From Diploptera punctata (lineage: Eukaryota > Arthropoda > Insecta > Blattodea > Blaberidae): a stretch of 64,000 nucleotides of DNA. The notes beneath the pieces were generated by a model that did no database searches, was not told the DNA's origin, and worked only from the letters and a program-made list of their open reading frames with translations. Position numbers and translations under genes: made by a program. The stretch spans positions 810,001 to 874,000 of the forward strand of contig JASPKZ010004202.1 in NCBI GenBank assembly GCA_030220185.1. The letters are read 5' to 3'. Shown here piece after piece: positions 17,955 through 29,590 of this stretch (positions are counted from its first letter, which is position 1; each line of letters starts with the position of its first letter).

Positions 17955-18992
17955 TCACCACATCTCTATATGAGCCCCAGCAGTCACTGTGACGATATCA
18001 AAGCGATGAACAATTTCTTGCCAAGTACGTTGGAGTATGTCTTCTGGAATGTTCTCAATAGCCTCTATGATGCGCTCACGAAGATCACGAAGGTCTTTGA
18101 CTGGGGTGGTGTAAACTTTATCTTTGACATAGCCCCAGAGAAAGAAATCCAGTGGTGTTAAATCGGGAGAGATCTCGGGGGCCACGCGATTGGTCCTCCC
18201 CTACCAATCCAACGGCCAGGGAAAATGTTGTCCAAAGTCGTACGAACTTCATTGGACCAGTGGGGGAGGAGCACCATCTTGCTGGAAAACGATGTTAGGC
18301 TGCAGTTGTTCAATTTGTGGAAAGAAGAACTGCTCCAGCATGTCAAGATATGTGGTACCACGAACAGTTTTCTCGGCGAAGAAAAACGGTCCAATGACCT
18401 TATTATGTGACAAACTGCACCAAACATTCATCTTCGGACTATCACGAACATGCTCTTGAATAGCGTGAGGATTCTCCGATCCCCAGATCCGCACATTATG
18501 CCGGTTTACCTTGCCTGACAAATGGAAAGTGGCTTCGTCCGAGAAGAAAATCTTGGTCATGAAGTCAGGATCAGCGCCGAGACGGTCCAGCATCGTATTG
18601 GCGAATTCCACTCGTTTCGGCATGTCATTCGGCTCCAGACGTTGCACTAACTGCACTTTATATGCGTGCAGTTTGAGGCGTTTGTGGACAATCCGTTGTA
18701 ATGTCGATTTTGGTATTTGAAGTTCCCGCGAAGCTCTTCTTAATGACTTCCGGGGGCTTCGCTCAAATGCGGCTTGAACATTTGCTACAATTTCATCGGA
18801 TGCTCTGCGACCACCACCATGCTTCTTCAACACAGATCCTGTAGCTAATAATGTATCACGCCACTTCTTTATGCTTCTAGCAGTTGGAGCATCACGGTTA
18901 AACACACGCCGGAACTCCCTTTGAACTCTAATGATTGATTTAAACTCCGCATACCACAAAACAGCTTGCGCTTTCATCTGCGGAGTCGCCAT
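17955..18992 (-). pseudogene. Mariner-type transposase with DD41D spacing, two frameshifts
   Basis: Starts at ATG 18992 (MATPQMKAQAVLWYAEFKS, a Mos1-like helix-turn-helix; REFRRVFNRDAPTARSIKKW completes it). A second DNA-binding part (LRRASRELQIPKSTLQRIV) is followed by the catalytic domain: Asp in FSDEATFHLSG, Asp in FQQDGAPP, and Asp in LTPLDFFLWG. An extra C in a run of Cs near 18262 and a 2-nt CT duplication near 18164 shift the frame; together they add 3 nt. Counting across both, 41 residues separate the last two Asp, against 34 in classical mariners. The C-terminus is HRFDIVTVTAGAHIEMW before the stop at 17955. It is otherwise complete (about 345 codons). Confidence 0.9.
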
Positions 18993-19325
18993 TTCACAAA
19001 CAATTAATCTAAGAACGAGAAACGTATCTTTGTGCCATCTACCGACAGGATTCGAAACTTGGTGAGTTTTCTGTACTATGAACGTTGTTTTAAGTTTCTA
19101 TCTTCAACCGTTTGCCAGTAACAAGCAATTGAAATTAGGTCCAGCTTGCGCTTTCATCTGCGGAGTCGCCATTTTCACAAACAATTAAATCTAAGAACGA
19201 GAAACGTATCTTTGTGCCATCTACCGACAGGATTCGAAACTTGGTGAGTTTTTCTGTACTATGAACGTTGTTTTAAGTTTCTATCTTCAACCGTTTGCCA
19301 GTAACAAGCAATTGAAATTAGGTCC
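18962..19325. repeat. Tandem duplication of the transposon end
   Basis: CAGCTTGCGCTTTCATCTGC at 18962 recurs at 19143, and both copies run through to ATTGAAATTAGGTCC (about 180 bp each) with only a few single-base indels. The event lies inside the element and left the outermost end intact. Confidence 0.9.
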
Positions 19326-19346
19326 ATTCGAGCGGTCCACCCTGTA

Positions 19347-20160
19347 TAACTGGGAGAATAACAGTTTTATATATTTTCAGTTACCGGAAACGTTTTTTGA
19401 GAGAAGTTGCGACGACATGAGTCCTTGTAATGCATAATAGCACGCATTTCCAGAATTGAGCCTATGTTTAATTTGTTTGTGCATCTCATTCCTATTTGTG
19501 GTTACACTGAGCAACAAAAAATAAACTTTTTTTTTTGGTCTCAGAAAGAAAAATATGTGGTTCTGAAAGTATTTTTTCTCCTGAATTCAAATATAATATC
19601 GGGTTTTCTCCATCATGCAAGGTTTCCGAGAGACAGGTTTTTATAATTTTAAACACTTCAATATTTTCTACATTCGTAACTACACAATATTCGAACATTC
19701 GGACTCACCTAGAAAGTAAGAAATTACGATTTTCTGCTATATTTCGTCTCTGGAGCATCCCTCTTGATGGTCCAACAATAATCGGCCAGCATATTAGGAT
19801 TCCATTTGCCTTGATATATCTTTTCCATAGCTGAAATCTCCTGACGAAAGTGTTCCCCGTTTTATTTTACAATGGACAAATGGACGAAAAAAACGTTTAT
19901 TAAAAAATAATTATTTAAATCCATTAATTGAAATTGAAATAAAAAAACTGTGGGTGATGGAGAAATTCCGAATACATATTTGAAAACACGATAAGAAACA
20001 GCATTAACTACAACTATTGGTACTCATGAGACAAAAAATCATGTTGACCAGTGTTATTGTTCCTAGGTGCTTGAATTCAGCCACTTCTTCAACAATTGTC
20101 TCATATGTCATTAAATGTGCATTTCCATTATATATTTTTATGTGTGAACGACCAGGCTAA
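19347..20160 (-). mobile_element. LINE LA, parts 2 and 3, flanking repeat U
   Basis: 19347-19490 and 20041-20160 are LA sequence that is contiguous in copies such as 28270-28510. The break holds U (19496-20040). Confidence 0.75.
19496..20040 (-). repeat. Repeat U, minus copy inserted in LINE LA
   Basis: Inverse of 14990-15540, including the peptide with NPNMLADYCW on the minus strand (19735-19825). It starts and ends abruptly inside LA, so U is mobile. Target duplication not resolved. Confidence 0.7.
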
Positions 20161-20282
20161 ATAAATCTATTCTATTATATTCTATACTTAAATTAATTTA
20201 TGTTTTCTTCCATCCTCAATAAAGTCATCACTTGGAATGCCTATGCTTAAATACAGGAAGTAAGTTAGTTCCCTAATTCATC

Positions 20283-21225
20283 ATCATAATCATAGTACAT
20301 TCACGAATTTAGGTCATTTGTTGACCTGATTCGGCCTCAAGAAAAACGCCATAGAAGTATTTTGAGTGGACGTCCTGTCTTCTTCCTGCAGGTTGATATC
20401 TTAACATTTGTTTGGGTATTCTGTGATCTTCCATTCGATGAACATGTTGCATCCATCTTGACTTATAATCAGAAATTTTGTTTTCTAAAGGTTCCATGTG
20501 TAATTCTTCTAAGATGTCTTCATTTTTTTTGTTGTGATCTAGTAGTGTGTATCCTGCAGTCCTCCGAAGATATCTCATTTCAGCAGATCTAAGTCTCTGT
20601 ATATCCTTCTGTTTCAACGTCCATACTTCACTACCATACAAAAGAGTTGGAAGAGCCAGTGTTTTATACATTTTTAGTCTTGAATGTTTTTGGATTAACT
20701 GTAGCTTGAAGATAGAATTTAGTAACCCTAAAATCTTTAAAACAGGGGCACGCCGTAGCATAGTGGATAGTGTTACGCTACAATCCGGAAGGTCGAGAGT
20801 TCGTGTCCCGGGAGGTCAGGATTTTTAAAATGACCCAAACATTCTGGCGGCACTATGGCCCTGGGGTCGACTCAGCCTCCAACGGAAATGAGTACCGGAC
20901 GCTTGTTCTAGAGTAAAGGGGGCCGTGACGCAGGGCTGACAACACAGCTGATACTAAGTGCCGATTGTATAGAAAAAGTGGGGGCCTTAACGTCCTACTA
21001 CCCAAAGGGCCTCCTAAGACCTGTAGTGTAATCATTTTGCCGTTTACCTTTAAAAAATTATATTTTTGCATTTACATCCTTTTCTTCTTCATATGAGATA
21101 TTGTATCCTAGATATGTAAAATTATTCACCTGCTCCAAAAAAATTATTGTCAAGTACAATTTTTACTTCTGAGAGGATCTACACCTTGAACTTTTTTAAT
21201 GCACCAGGTTGTCCTTTTAGACATT
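20283..21225 (-). mobile_element. LINE LC reverse transcriptase 3' part, split by SINE2
   Basis: Minus strand: 21061-21225 encodes KIVLDNNF and YISRIQYLI-like remnants. After SINE2 (20745-21060), 20309-20742 encodes KILGLLNSIFKLQLIQ, LPTLLYGSEVWTL, RYLRRTAGYTLLDH and HVHRMEDHRIPKQML, the C-terminal region typical of insect non-LTR retrotransposons. A plus copy is at 34838-35290. Confidence 0.82.
20745..21060 (+). mobile_element. SINE2, full-length
   Basis: GGGGCACGCCGTAGCATAG head, B box GGTCGAGAGTTCG, and the CCCAAAGGGCCTCC and CATTTTGCC tail. Inserted in LINE LC. Confidence 0.88.
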
Positions 21226-21227
21226 TC

Positions 21228-21560
21228 TGTTGTTCTCTCCTGGCATTGGCGTAATTGTAACCAACTTCTGAGGTTGGGGCGTCTGGAAGGCGGGGTTACG
21301 TTGCCCCGATGATATGATCGGTGATGTTGATAGTGGTGCGCCAGAAGAGTCCCTAATCCTAAGCTTAATCGAAGATGAATGCAATGACCATATGATGTTC
21401 GGGGACCGTTTGGGCCTTAAAGTTTTCCTGACATTTGTCTTACAGGTGAGGAAAAACCTCGATGAAAACCTCATCCAGGAAACTGTCCCGACCGGGGATC
21501 GAACCCGGGCCCGCTGCGTGACAAGGCAGCACGCTACCTCGAGACCACACCTCGAGACCA
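21228..21560 (-). mobile_element. SINE3 variant with alternative tail
   Basis: The head (21450-21560, B box GATCGAACCCGGGC on this strand) is SINE3. The tail (21228-21370) differs from the main family but matches 62880-63045, including AGGATTAGGGACTCT and GGCGCACCACTATC (as inverse). So at least two tail types share one tRNA head. Confidence 0.82.
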
Positions 21561-21963
21561 TAATTTTACCCGATGTTAGAGGTTGCCGACAATTAATTGC
21601 AGGTAATAAAACAGCGTTTTAAAATCACGTAACAGGTGTTTGAGTGGCCTCCTCTAAATGTAAACAATAAACAGTGTTTTATGGAAATAATCAACCATCT
21701 TGTCCTTGACATGTGTTGGTGATGACCACTCCATGTACTGCGCAACCGCTAAAAGGCTGATGTAGTAAAAGTCATAACAAAGCACCTTGTTTAAACATTA
21801 ACACTTTTATTTGTCCCGAAAATAACATATGGCAGCTTTATATTTCTGGTAACAAAAAGGCAATTCAGCTGAAATTGTAAGTAACTAGCTAATACCTGCC
21901 GTGCGCTGCTACGCCTAAAGAAATTAAATGTGTTATGTTTATTTGGATGTATAAAAATAAAAA

Positions 21964-21965
<2 letters not shown>
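21561..21965. other. No recognised feature
   Basis: Short repeats only; no coding signal. Confidence 0.4.

Positions 21966-22000
<35 letters not shown>
21966..22000. repeat. (AT)n microsatellite
   Basis: About 17 AT units directly next to a SINE2 tail. Confidence 0.95.
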
Positions 22001-22002
<2 letters not shown>

Positions 22003-22215
22003 GGAAAGTAAAGTGATCCCACAAAGGCCAATAGGAGGCCCTTTGGGTAGTAGGAGGTTAAGGAAGGCTCCCACCCGTATTATCTTAGAACCAAATCCGG
22101 TAAAACTTGATTGTCAGCCGGGTTGTCAGCCCTGCGTGACGGCCCGCCTTTACCCCCAGAACAAGCGTCTGGTACTCATTTCTGTTAGAGGCTGAGTCTA
22201 CCCCAGGATCATAGT
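22003..22215 (-). mobile_element. SINE2, 5'-truncated
   Basis: Begins AAAGTAAAGTGATCCCAC (inverse of the SINE2 tail) and ends in the middle of the body (GGATCATAGTG). The tRNA head is missing. Confidence 0.85.
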
Positions 22216-22384
22216 GAAAAAATGACGAAAAATGTGAAGGAGAATGGCAGTAGATTATTTGGGAGAAAAAATATGTGAAACTTAATGAATACAATTTAAA
22301 TAATATTGACATGTTCACTTTTGGACCTCATTCTGAAAAAAAAAAAAAAAACTGCAAATTTGAAATATATGAGTTAAAGCTATA

Positions 22385-22812
22385 CCTTATCCGTTCTTAG
22401 AGTGATCCTAACATAAACAAACACCAATTGTATCCTTTCGCCATTCACACCACAATTACTGTCACTTTTGACAAAGAGATGACACAGCAACAGAAGACTT
22501 CGACACTTTCAGCCATTTTGTTTCAACAGAACCGACTGAAGCATGACACGCATATGTAATAAACTATTTTAAGTTGTAATTATTGATTAGGTATATTTTA
22601 GATTATCTTCTCAGTTTTGAATATTATTATTTTCATTCACGAATATTAACAAGTATATTCAGAGGATATATTTTTAATTTAATGAAGGGAACTACTTTTT
22701 CGCGTACTTATTGATTCTATAACGTACGTCGGTATCCATAACCAATGAAAAGCGAGCAGGTCACGTGGTTTTGTTTTGACGAGGATCACTTTAAGAACGG
22801 ACAGAGACATCT
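22385..22812. mobile_element. Putative MITE
   Basis: TCCGTTCTTAGAGTGATCCT at about 22391 is inverted at 22785-22806 with one mismatch. The ~430-bp interior has no frame. No clear target duplication; only one copy in the window. Confidence 0.5.
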
Positions 22813-23204
22813 ATGAACCAAGTAAGAAAACACTATTACCCATTTAAGGAGTAAGCGCAGTTGTTGACGGAGGGCGCTGCAGTCGTGTTTATGCAGGAAT
22901 AGAACACGTGACACTGCTATCTATGGGGGCAGAGGGGAATGGGACGTGGGACGCTGACAGTGTACACTGCCTTATATGACGTCACATGTAGCAACAAACA
23001 GAGTTTCGTGATTCTTCCGCCTGCAGAGATATTTTGAATGACTAATACCAGAATATGCCACATTTGCCTTTTCATAGAGAGATCCAAACAACTAAATGTG
23101 TAAAACGTCAGAATTAAAAAAAGTTTTAGTTGCCATCTTTCTCATAATAACAGAAATTCTTTGATGTTCTGTTAGATGAAGTAATAAGTAAATATGCATC
23201 TACA
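22813..23204. other. No recognised feature
   Basis: Unique within the window. Confidence 0.4.
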
Positions 23205-23580
23205 ATGACGTAACAGCCCAATGTTGGGCCATAGCCTCTACTTTGTAAGGAGTTTCTAGACCAACTTAATTTAGTTACACTATTTCTTTAAAGATGTCAT
23301 GAATGGTATGCGGTCAACATACCGACCCAAAGAGACATCTAGCAGGCAACTAACATACTACTAGGATGAAGAAGGTCGGTAAATTTTGCTTAGAGGCCTC
23401 TTTATTCGGGCTTAAGGATCTTTTATGAGCCTGAAAATCTTCAGACTAGGTGCCCACAGCTTATAATCCTTGCCGGACACTTCCTCCTCGGATTTTTCCA
23501 TCCTAAAAAATCCATCTACCTTGTCCGGGTTTTTACCCGTGACCCTCAAGACCGCTAGCGCACCGCTGCCGACAGTAATA
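23205..23580 (-). mobile_element. SINE1b, full-length
   Basis: On the minus strand the tRNA-like head (GTGCGCTAGCGG, ACGGGTAAAAACCCGG) and the body are shared with SINE1a, but the tail is GGTATGTTGACCGCATACC to GGGCTGTTACGTC. The B box is mutated (GGGTAAAAACCC). Confidence 0.8.
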
Positions 23581-23763
23581 AATAAAGTTTATTTTTATTT
23601 GTGAATTTTTATTCACATTTAACTTTACTTGCATTTTTCTAAGCTTAGTTATTTTGTGGATTGGTTCCTTTTTGCAGAACGCGGGCCATTTCTCAAGAAA
23701 AATAGGTCATTCCAAATTGTCTACAGATCATAATATGCTATTTGCTTATCTTATCAGGCCTAG

Positions 23764-23882
23764 TTTCTGCTCCATATATGATAACTGGTCGAACTACCGT
23801 TTTGTATATGTGGATTTTGCTTTCTATCCCGCATATACAAAACGATAGTACGACCAGTTATCATATATGGAGCAGAAACTAA
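23764..23882. repeat. LINE-derived fold-back
   Basis: TAGTTTCTGCTCCATATATG at about 23761 and its inverse at about 23863 give near-perfect arms of about 50 bp around a ~20-bp spacer. Confidence 0.8.
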
Positions 23883-23961
23883 ACAATTAATAAGCACATG
23901 TGAAATGAAGATCTTAAGAACTATTCAGGGGAAAACATTATTTGATAAAATACACAACAAA

Positions 23962-24121
23962 GTCTGGTACTCATTTCCATTAGAGGCTGAGTCGACTCCA
24001 GGGTCATAGTGCCGCCAAAAGGTTTGGGTCAATTGAAAAATCCTGACCCCACCGGGACGCGAACCCTCGACCTTCTGGCTTGTAGCGCAGTGCCTTAACC
24101 ACTACGCTACGGCGTGTCCCA
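23962..24121 (-). mobile_element. SINE2, 5' part (minus)
   Basis: Contains the head as inverse (ACCACTACGCTACGGCGTG) and part of the body up to TGGTACTCATTTCC. The tail half is lost. Confidence 0.85.
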
Positions 24122-24335
24122 AATTTATTATAGATAGACGCAAATATTGGAAAGGTCATATAGAAAGAATGGAAGACAACCAACTTGCAAAAAGAGCTAA
24201 AGAAGATAGACCAATGGACGGGAGAAGAACAAGAGGAAGACCAGCCAAGAGATGGATAGACAGTGGATGCACATCCAATACGTCTTCCTCCGAGGAGTGA
24301 TTTGGGAAATAAACAGGATGAAAATCCTATAAATT

Positions 24336-24336
24336 A

Positions 24337-24368
<32 letters not shown>
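24336..24368. repeat. (AAT)n microsatellite
   Basis: About 11 units. Confidence 0.95.
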
Positions 24369-24399
24369 TTGTATTGTATTGTAAGCCTATGTTTTTCCT

Positions 24400-24720
24400 T
24401 CTTCTTCTTCTTCTTCTTCCGAATGCAGTATTGGGTGATGATGCCCGTTCTGCGACTACAAAAACTGATCTTTCCATCGGTTGAAGGGTCTTCCGAGGTC
24501 TCTTTTGCCTTTAGGGTTGAGGTGGTAAATCATCTTTGGTAAACGGGAATTTGACATTCTCTGGACGTGCTGGAACCATTTAATCTGATAATTTTGTATA
24601 TGTTCAACCATTTCCCTACTATTCCACTGCATCCTTATCTCATCACTTTTCATTCTATCCCTTAATGTTACTCCAGTTAGTGATCGGAGGAATCTCATTT
24701 GTGAACTATTAATGCGGGAT
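24400..24720 (-). mobile_element. LINE 3' coding fragment
   Basis: The minus strand encodes MRFLRSLTGVTLRDRMKSDE, QIKWFQHVQRMSNSRLPK and GKRDLGRPFNRWKDQ, related to 35300-35570 (plus). Confidence 0.75.
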
Positions 24721-24734
24721 TTTTCCTTTACAGA

Positions 24735-25110
24735 GATTTAGGCGCTCTCCCCCTACAGGGAAGAATTTGAACCATATTAATTTAGTTACACTTGTTTTCG
24801 TATAGATATCATTTTGAGTGGTCCGTGGTCAGCGTTCCGCCTCATACTGACATCTAGGAAACCAAGGTAGTACTAGGACGGGAAAATTCGGTAAATTTTG
24901 CTTAGAGGCCTTTTCATTCAGGCTTAAGGATTTTTTACGAGCCTGAAAATCTTCAGACTCGGGACCCACGGCTTAAAGTCCCTCCCGGAGGACTTTCTCC
25001 TTGCATTTTTCCGTCCTAAAAAATCCATCGACCACGGCCGGGTTTGAACCCGCGACCCTCGGGACCAGAGGCAAGGAGCATAACCACTAGTCCACCGCGG
25101 CCGACTAATA
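24735..25110 (-). mobile_element. SINE1a, full-length
   Basis: Inverse of 1632-2049, with intact A box (as ACCACTAGTCC) and B box (GGGTTTGAACCC). The tRNA end abuts an (AAT)n tract at 25106-25145. Confidence 0.9.
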
Positions 25111-25112
25111 AC

Positions 25113-25145
<33 letters not shown>
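25106..25145. repeat. (ATA)n microsatellite
   Basis: About 12 units between SINE1a and a LINE. Confidence 0.95.
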
Positions 25146-25172
25146 CCTTCTTCTTCTACTACAAGGTTTAGG

Positions 25173-26545
25173 CTATGCAGCCTGTTCCGGCGAAGTTAAA
25201 AGTGGAGTCCATCTTCTGCGTGGTCGGCCAACATCTCTTGTTCCTCTGGGATTATACAGGAAGGTTCTTTTTGGTATTCTTTCGTAGTTCATTCTCATTA
25301 AATGTTCTGTCCATTTCTTATTATTTTCGTTCATTTTATCTTCAATTTTATATATATTTAATTCTTCTCGTATAGTTTCATTCCTTATTCTATCCGCTCT
25401 TGTGCATCCTTTCACATTACGTAAAAATAGCATTTCCGCAGTCTGTATCCTGCTTTTATCCCTTGATTTCATTATCCAATTTTCACTTCCATACAACAAC
25501 AAAGGAACAGCCATTGTTTTATATAATTTAAGTTTCGTATCTTTCCTTGTTTTCCGACCTAAGGTTCTTTTTATGGTTCCACAAATAGCCTGAAATTTAT
25601 TTACTTTATTTTCAATATCTTTATTTTCTCTATAAGTTATATCACATCCTAAGAAATGTGATACTTGTTCTATTATTTTGTTATCCAGTACAATTTTTGA
25701 TCTAATTCCATATTTACCAATAAATGCCATTACTTTTGACTTATTTATTGATATTTTACAATTATATCTATTGGCTATTAATTTAAATTTATATGTTAAC
25801 ATTTGGAGCTCATTTTCAGATTCTACTAAAAGTACAACATCGTCAGCGAATAATAAAGCATTTATTTTATCTTTATTATCAATTAATATTCCTTCATTAG
25901 TTAAAACCTTCTTCCATTCTTTTAGGATATCGTCCATATAAATATTAAATAATATAGGTGAGAGTGAACACCCTTGTCGTACTCCTTGGTTTATTTGAAA
26001 AAATGTCTTATTTTTAGTCAGCTGTGGGTCAATACAAATATTTGTTCCATAGTACAAGCTCTTAACAGTTTCTATAATCTGAATAGGGAGGCCTTTTTCT
26101 TTTAGAATATTCCACAATATTTCCCTGTTTACTCGATCAAATGCTTTATCTAAGTCTATAAATAACAAATGTGTTTGTAGGTTTTTTTCTTGTCTTTTGT
26201 TTATTATCTGATTCAGGGCAAATACTCCTTCGGTACAAGATCTTCCTTTTCGGAACCCGTTTTGTTCTTCTGCTAGTGTTACTTCAGTAATTCGTTGTAT
26301 TCGTTTTGCTATTATTCTAGCATATATTTTATATCCACCATTTAGGAGGGTAATGCCTCTGTAATTAGATGGTTGGTTACTTTCTCCTTTCTTGTAAATT
26401 GGTTTTACTATACCTTGCCTCCATGTTGCTGGTATGTTATGATTCTCCCAACACATATTAAGAAAATTCAAGAATCTTAATTTAAAAAATATATCTGCAT
26501 ATTTAATTAGTTCTGAATTGATGTCATCTGGTCAGCTAGCTTTTC

Positions 26546-26548
<3 letters not shown>
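25173..26548 (-). pseudogene. Non-LTR reverse transcriptase, 5'-truncated (LINE LF)
   Basis: The longest open frame in the window: 432 residues from Met 26471 to 25173, with in-frame sequence upstream to about 26530 (PDDINSELIKYA, an RT region 0 motif) and one stop just before it. RT motifs in order: IVKPIYKKGE, NYRGITLLN, EEQNGFRKGRSC, FIDLDKAFDRV (catalytic Asp), NQGVRQGCSLSPILFN, LLFADDVVLL (catalytic Asp pair), then KSKVMAF. The C-terminal region has LLLYGSENWIM, EMLFLRNVKGCTRADRIRNE and RGTRDVGRPRRRW. The clade is not certain (endonuclease-type LINE such as RTE/Jockey-like). The endonuclease domain is missing. Related fragments are at 37915-38220 and 58815-59130. Confidence 0.9.
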
Positions 26549-26619
<71 letters not shown>

Positions 26620-26622
26620 TGA
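26549..26622. repeat. (TAA)n microsatellite between two LINEs
   Basis: About 24 units, directly joining the start of the LF fragment (minus) to the start of an LA fragment (plus). Confidence 0.95.
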
Positions 26623-27455
26623 TGTAGTACTACTGGCCGATAGCGAGGAGATACTAATGGCCAACACGCACACACTATTGAGTAACACTAAGAAATTAGG
26701 ACTGGAAGTAAATATCACTAAAACTAAATATATGGTCACACGTAGAAATTCAGTATATAATGGAAATGGACAGCTAATGACAAAAGAGGGAAATTTTGAG
26801 GAAGTGGCTGAATTCAAATACCTAGGAACAATAATCACAAATAGGAATGAGATGCAATAAAGAAATTAAACATAGGCTCAATTCTGGAAATGCATGCTAT
26901 TATGCATTGCAGAGACTTTTGATGTCCCAACTCCTTTCAAAAAACGTTAAGCTGAAAATATATAAAACTATTATTCTACCAGTTATATTATATGGGTGCG
27001 AAACATGGACTCTTACTTTAAGGGAGGAAAGGAGATTACGAGTATTTGAGAATAAAGTTCTTAGGAAAATTTTTGGACCAAAGAGAGATGAACAGACAGG
27101 TGAATGGAGAAGACTACATAACAATGAACAACATGGTCTTTATAGGAAGCCAGATATAATAAGAACAGTTAAGTCTCGTAGACTGCGATGGGCAGGACAT
27201 GTTGCACGTATGGGGAATGAAAGACGTGCATGGAAGCTTCTTGTAGGAAAGCCAGAGGGAAAACGCCAGTTGGTAGGCCAAGAATGAGGTGGGAGAACAA
27301 CATTAACTATGATTTGAGGGAAGTAGATTATACAGGGAATGATTGGAAAGCATTAGCTCAGGATAGGGATGTATGGAGAGCTTATGTCCGCGCGGCCATG
27401 TACCTTCGGGTTCGATAGTGCCAGTGAGTAAGTAAGTAAGTAAGTAAGTAAGTAT
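26623..27455 (+). mobile_element. LINE LA, from the RT catalytic box to the 3' end
   Basis: Starts at the FADD box (DDVVLLADSEE) and continues through VNITKTKYMV, FEEVAEFKYLGTI, a 2-nt frame change near 26857, YCETWTL-type and GHVARMGNERRAWKLLVG blocks, to MYLRVR stop and the (GTAA)n tail at 27420-27452. It defines the 3' end of LA. Frame breaks near 26857 and 27270 make it defective. Confidence 0.88.
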
Positions 27456-27814
27456 AATAATAATAATAATAACAATAATAATAATATAATAAGCTTACCT
27501 TATTCACAATACATTCCTGATAACAGGACACATTCACACTTCTGTTAATATTAATTTATTTAATACACATATTAACAAATAAATAGATTCAATTAGTTTA
27601 CGTAACATTCAGCACAAGATGTCTACTGGGAAACTGAGAACTTGGAATTCTCTCCAATAGAACGCTATCAAAAGTTACCTCTAATCTTATCTCAACATTT
27701 TATCGGTACGGATAGCAATAAAACGTCATGCATATATCTCTATTTTAGCACGAAATACTCTTCCCGTGTGAATCATTTTGTAATTACACCAGTCTTTATG
27801 TATCGCGTTAGATT
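27456..27814. other. Microsatellite and unassigned sequence
   Basis: (AAT)n at 27455-27490, then AT-rich sequence without a recognisable feature. Confidence 0.5.
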
Positions 27815-29240
27815 TACTTACTTACTCACTGGCACTATCGAACTCGTAGGTTCATGGCCGCGCAGACATAAGCTCTCCATACATCTCTATCCAGAGCTAA
27901 TGTTTTCCAATCATGCCCTGTATAATCTACTTCCCTCAAATCATACTTAATGTTGTTCCCCCACCTCATTCTTGGTCTACCAACTGGGCGTTTTCCCTCT
28001 GGTTTTCCTACAAGAAGCTTTCATAACACGTCTTTCATTCCCCATACGCGCAACATGTCCTGCCCATCGCAGTCTACGAGACTTAACTGTTATTATATCT
28101 GGCTTCCTATAAAGACCATGTAGTTCATTGTTATGTAGTCTTCTCCATTCACATGTCTGTTCATCTCTCTTTGGTCCAAAAATTTTCCTAAGAACTTTAT
28201 TCTCAAATACTCGTAATCTCCTTTCCTCCTTTAAAGTAAGACTCCATGTTTCGCATCCATATACTATAACAGGTAGAATAATAGTTTTATATATTTTCAG
28301 TTTAACGTTTTTTGAAAGGAGTTGGGACATCAAGAGTCTCTGTAATGCATAATAGCACGCATTTCCAGAATTGAACCTATGTTTAATTTCTTTGTGCATC
28401 TCATTCCTATTTGTGATTATTGTTCCTAGGTATTTGAATTCAGCCACTTCCTCAAAATTTCCCTCATTTGTCATTAGCTGTCCATTTCCATTATATAATG
28501 TATTTCTATGAGTGATCATGTATTTAGTATTGATATTTACTTTCCGTCCTAATTTTTTATATAGTGTTACTTAGTAGTGTGTGCGTGTTGGCCTTTAGTA
28601 TCTCCTCGCTATCGGCCAATAGTACTACATCATCAGCAAAAACTAACAGCTTATTAATACCATTGAGTTGTAGGCCTTCCTCATTCTCTAAAGATTTAAA
28701 GGCATGCTCTAGTACAAAATTAAATAGTAGAGGAGATAGTGCATCTCCTTGCTTCAACCCATTCTGGATTTCAAAAGTGTCTAAAAACTGTTTGCCTACA
28801 CACACCCCACTCTTTGTGCCATTTAGACACATTCGTATAAGTCTAACTTTTTAGGAATTCCGAACTCCAGCAGGATACTATATAACTTCTCCCTCTTAAT
28901 TGAATTATATGCTTTTTTGAAGTCTACATATAGTTGATGTACAGTACCATTATATTCCCATTTCTTTTCTAAAATCTGTCTTATACTAAAAATCTGATTT
29001 GTTGTAGACCTGTTTCTTCTAAATGCATATTGATGATCTCCTAGAATGTCATCAATATAGGGAGTAAGTCTGCTTACTAATATATTTGTTAGAATTTTGT
29101 AAGAAGTTGAAAGTAATGAGATGCCCCTATAGTTGTTGCAATCAGTTTTATCTCCTTTCTTATAAATTGGTACGATAATCGATTCTTTCCATTCATCTGG
29201 AAGAGCTTCCTTTTCCCAAATCATACTAAGCAACCGGCGT
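27815..29240 (-). pseudogene. LINE LA reverse transcriptase, longest copy, frameshifted
   Basis: Minus strand in three frames: 29233-28823 (WKESIIVPIYKKGD, NYRGISLLS, FRRNRSTTNQ, LYVDFKKAYNSI with the catalytic Asp), 28832-28557 (QNGLKQGDALSPLLFN, LLVFADDVVLLAD with the catalytic Asp pair), 28519-27977 (EEVAEFKYLGTI, VIVYGCETWSL, FENKVLRKIFGPKR, GHVARMGNERR), then on to the 3' end at 27815. The endonuclease domain is missing; frameshifts lie near 28830 and 28540. LA is the most abundant LINE here (at least ten copies). The 3' end is a (TAAG/CTTA)n tail. Confidence 0.9.
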
Positions 29241-29590
29241 ATAACAGAATAATTGCGTTGAAATGGATTTTTGGAGAAGAGCTGCCAGAAAATCTCGACT
29301 CGAAAAAATTACAAATATAAAAATTAGAAAATGGATGAATGCAGAAAGAAGTAAAACGGATGAGATTGAACGCAGAATGCTAGAATGGTATGGACACGTA
29401 AAACGAATGCAGAATGGAAGACTAACGATGGCTGTATATGCATGGAAAATTTAAAGAAGGAACAGAAAAGGAAGACCTAGAACAACCTGGAAGAATAACA
29501 TTGAAAATTCAATGAGCAAATTTAGTGCAACAGATGAAGACACAGAGGACAGAGAGCGATGGAGAACTTTAATTAAGGGAAATTTGTGAA
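29241..29590 (+). mobile_element. LINE LE, 3' end
   Basis: Encodes MDFWRRAARKSRLEKITN, MLEWYGHVKRMQNGRL and, after a stop, RKGRPRTTWKNNIE. Related to 36050-36460. Confidence 0.78.

Larger units (their letters stand above)
17836..19344 (-). mobile_element. Mariner-type element with long inverted repeats (DD41D group)
   Basis: 1,509 bp inserted at TA (17834-17835 and 19345-19346) in LINE LA. The inverted repeats are about 105 bp, starting CAGGGTGGACCGCTCGAATG. The transposase is on the minus strand. The right end is partly duplicated: 18962-19141 is repeated as 19142-19325, including the start codon region and most of the terminal repeat. Confidence 0.93.
23640..24290 (+). mobile_element. LINE LD fragments with fold-back and SINE2 insertion
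   Basis: 23764-23882 is a short inverted repeat of LINE sequence (see separate entry). After SINE2 (23962-24121), the plus strand encodes RRKYWKGHIERMEDNQLAKRA and RGRPAKRWIDSG, a typical LINE C-terminus. Confidence 0.65.
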
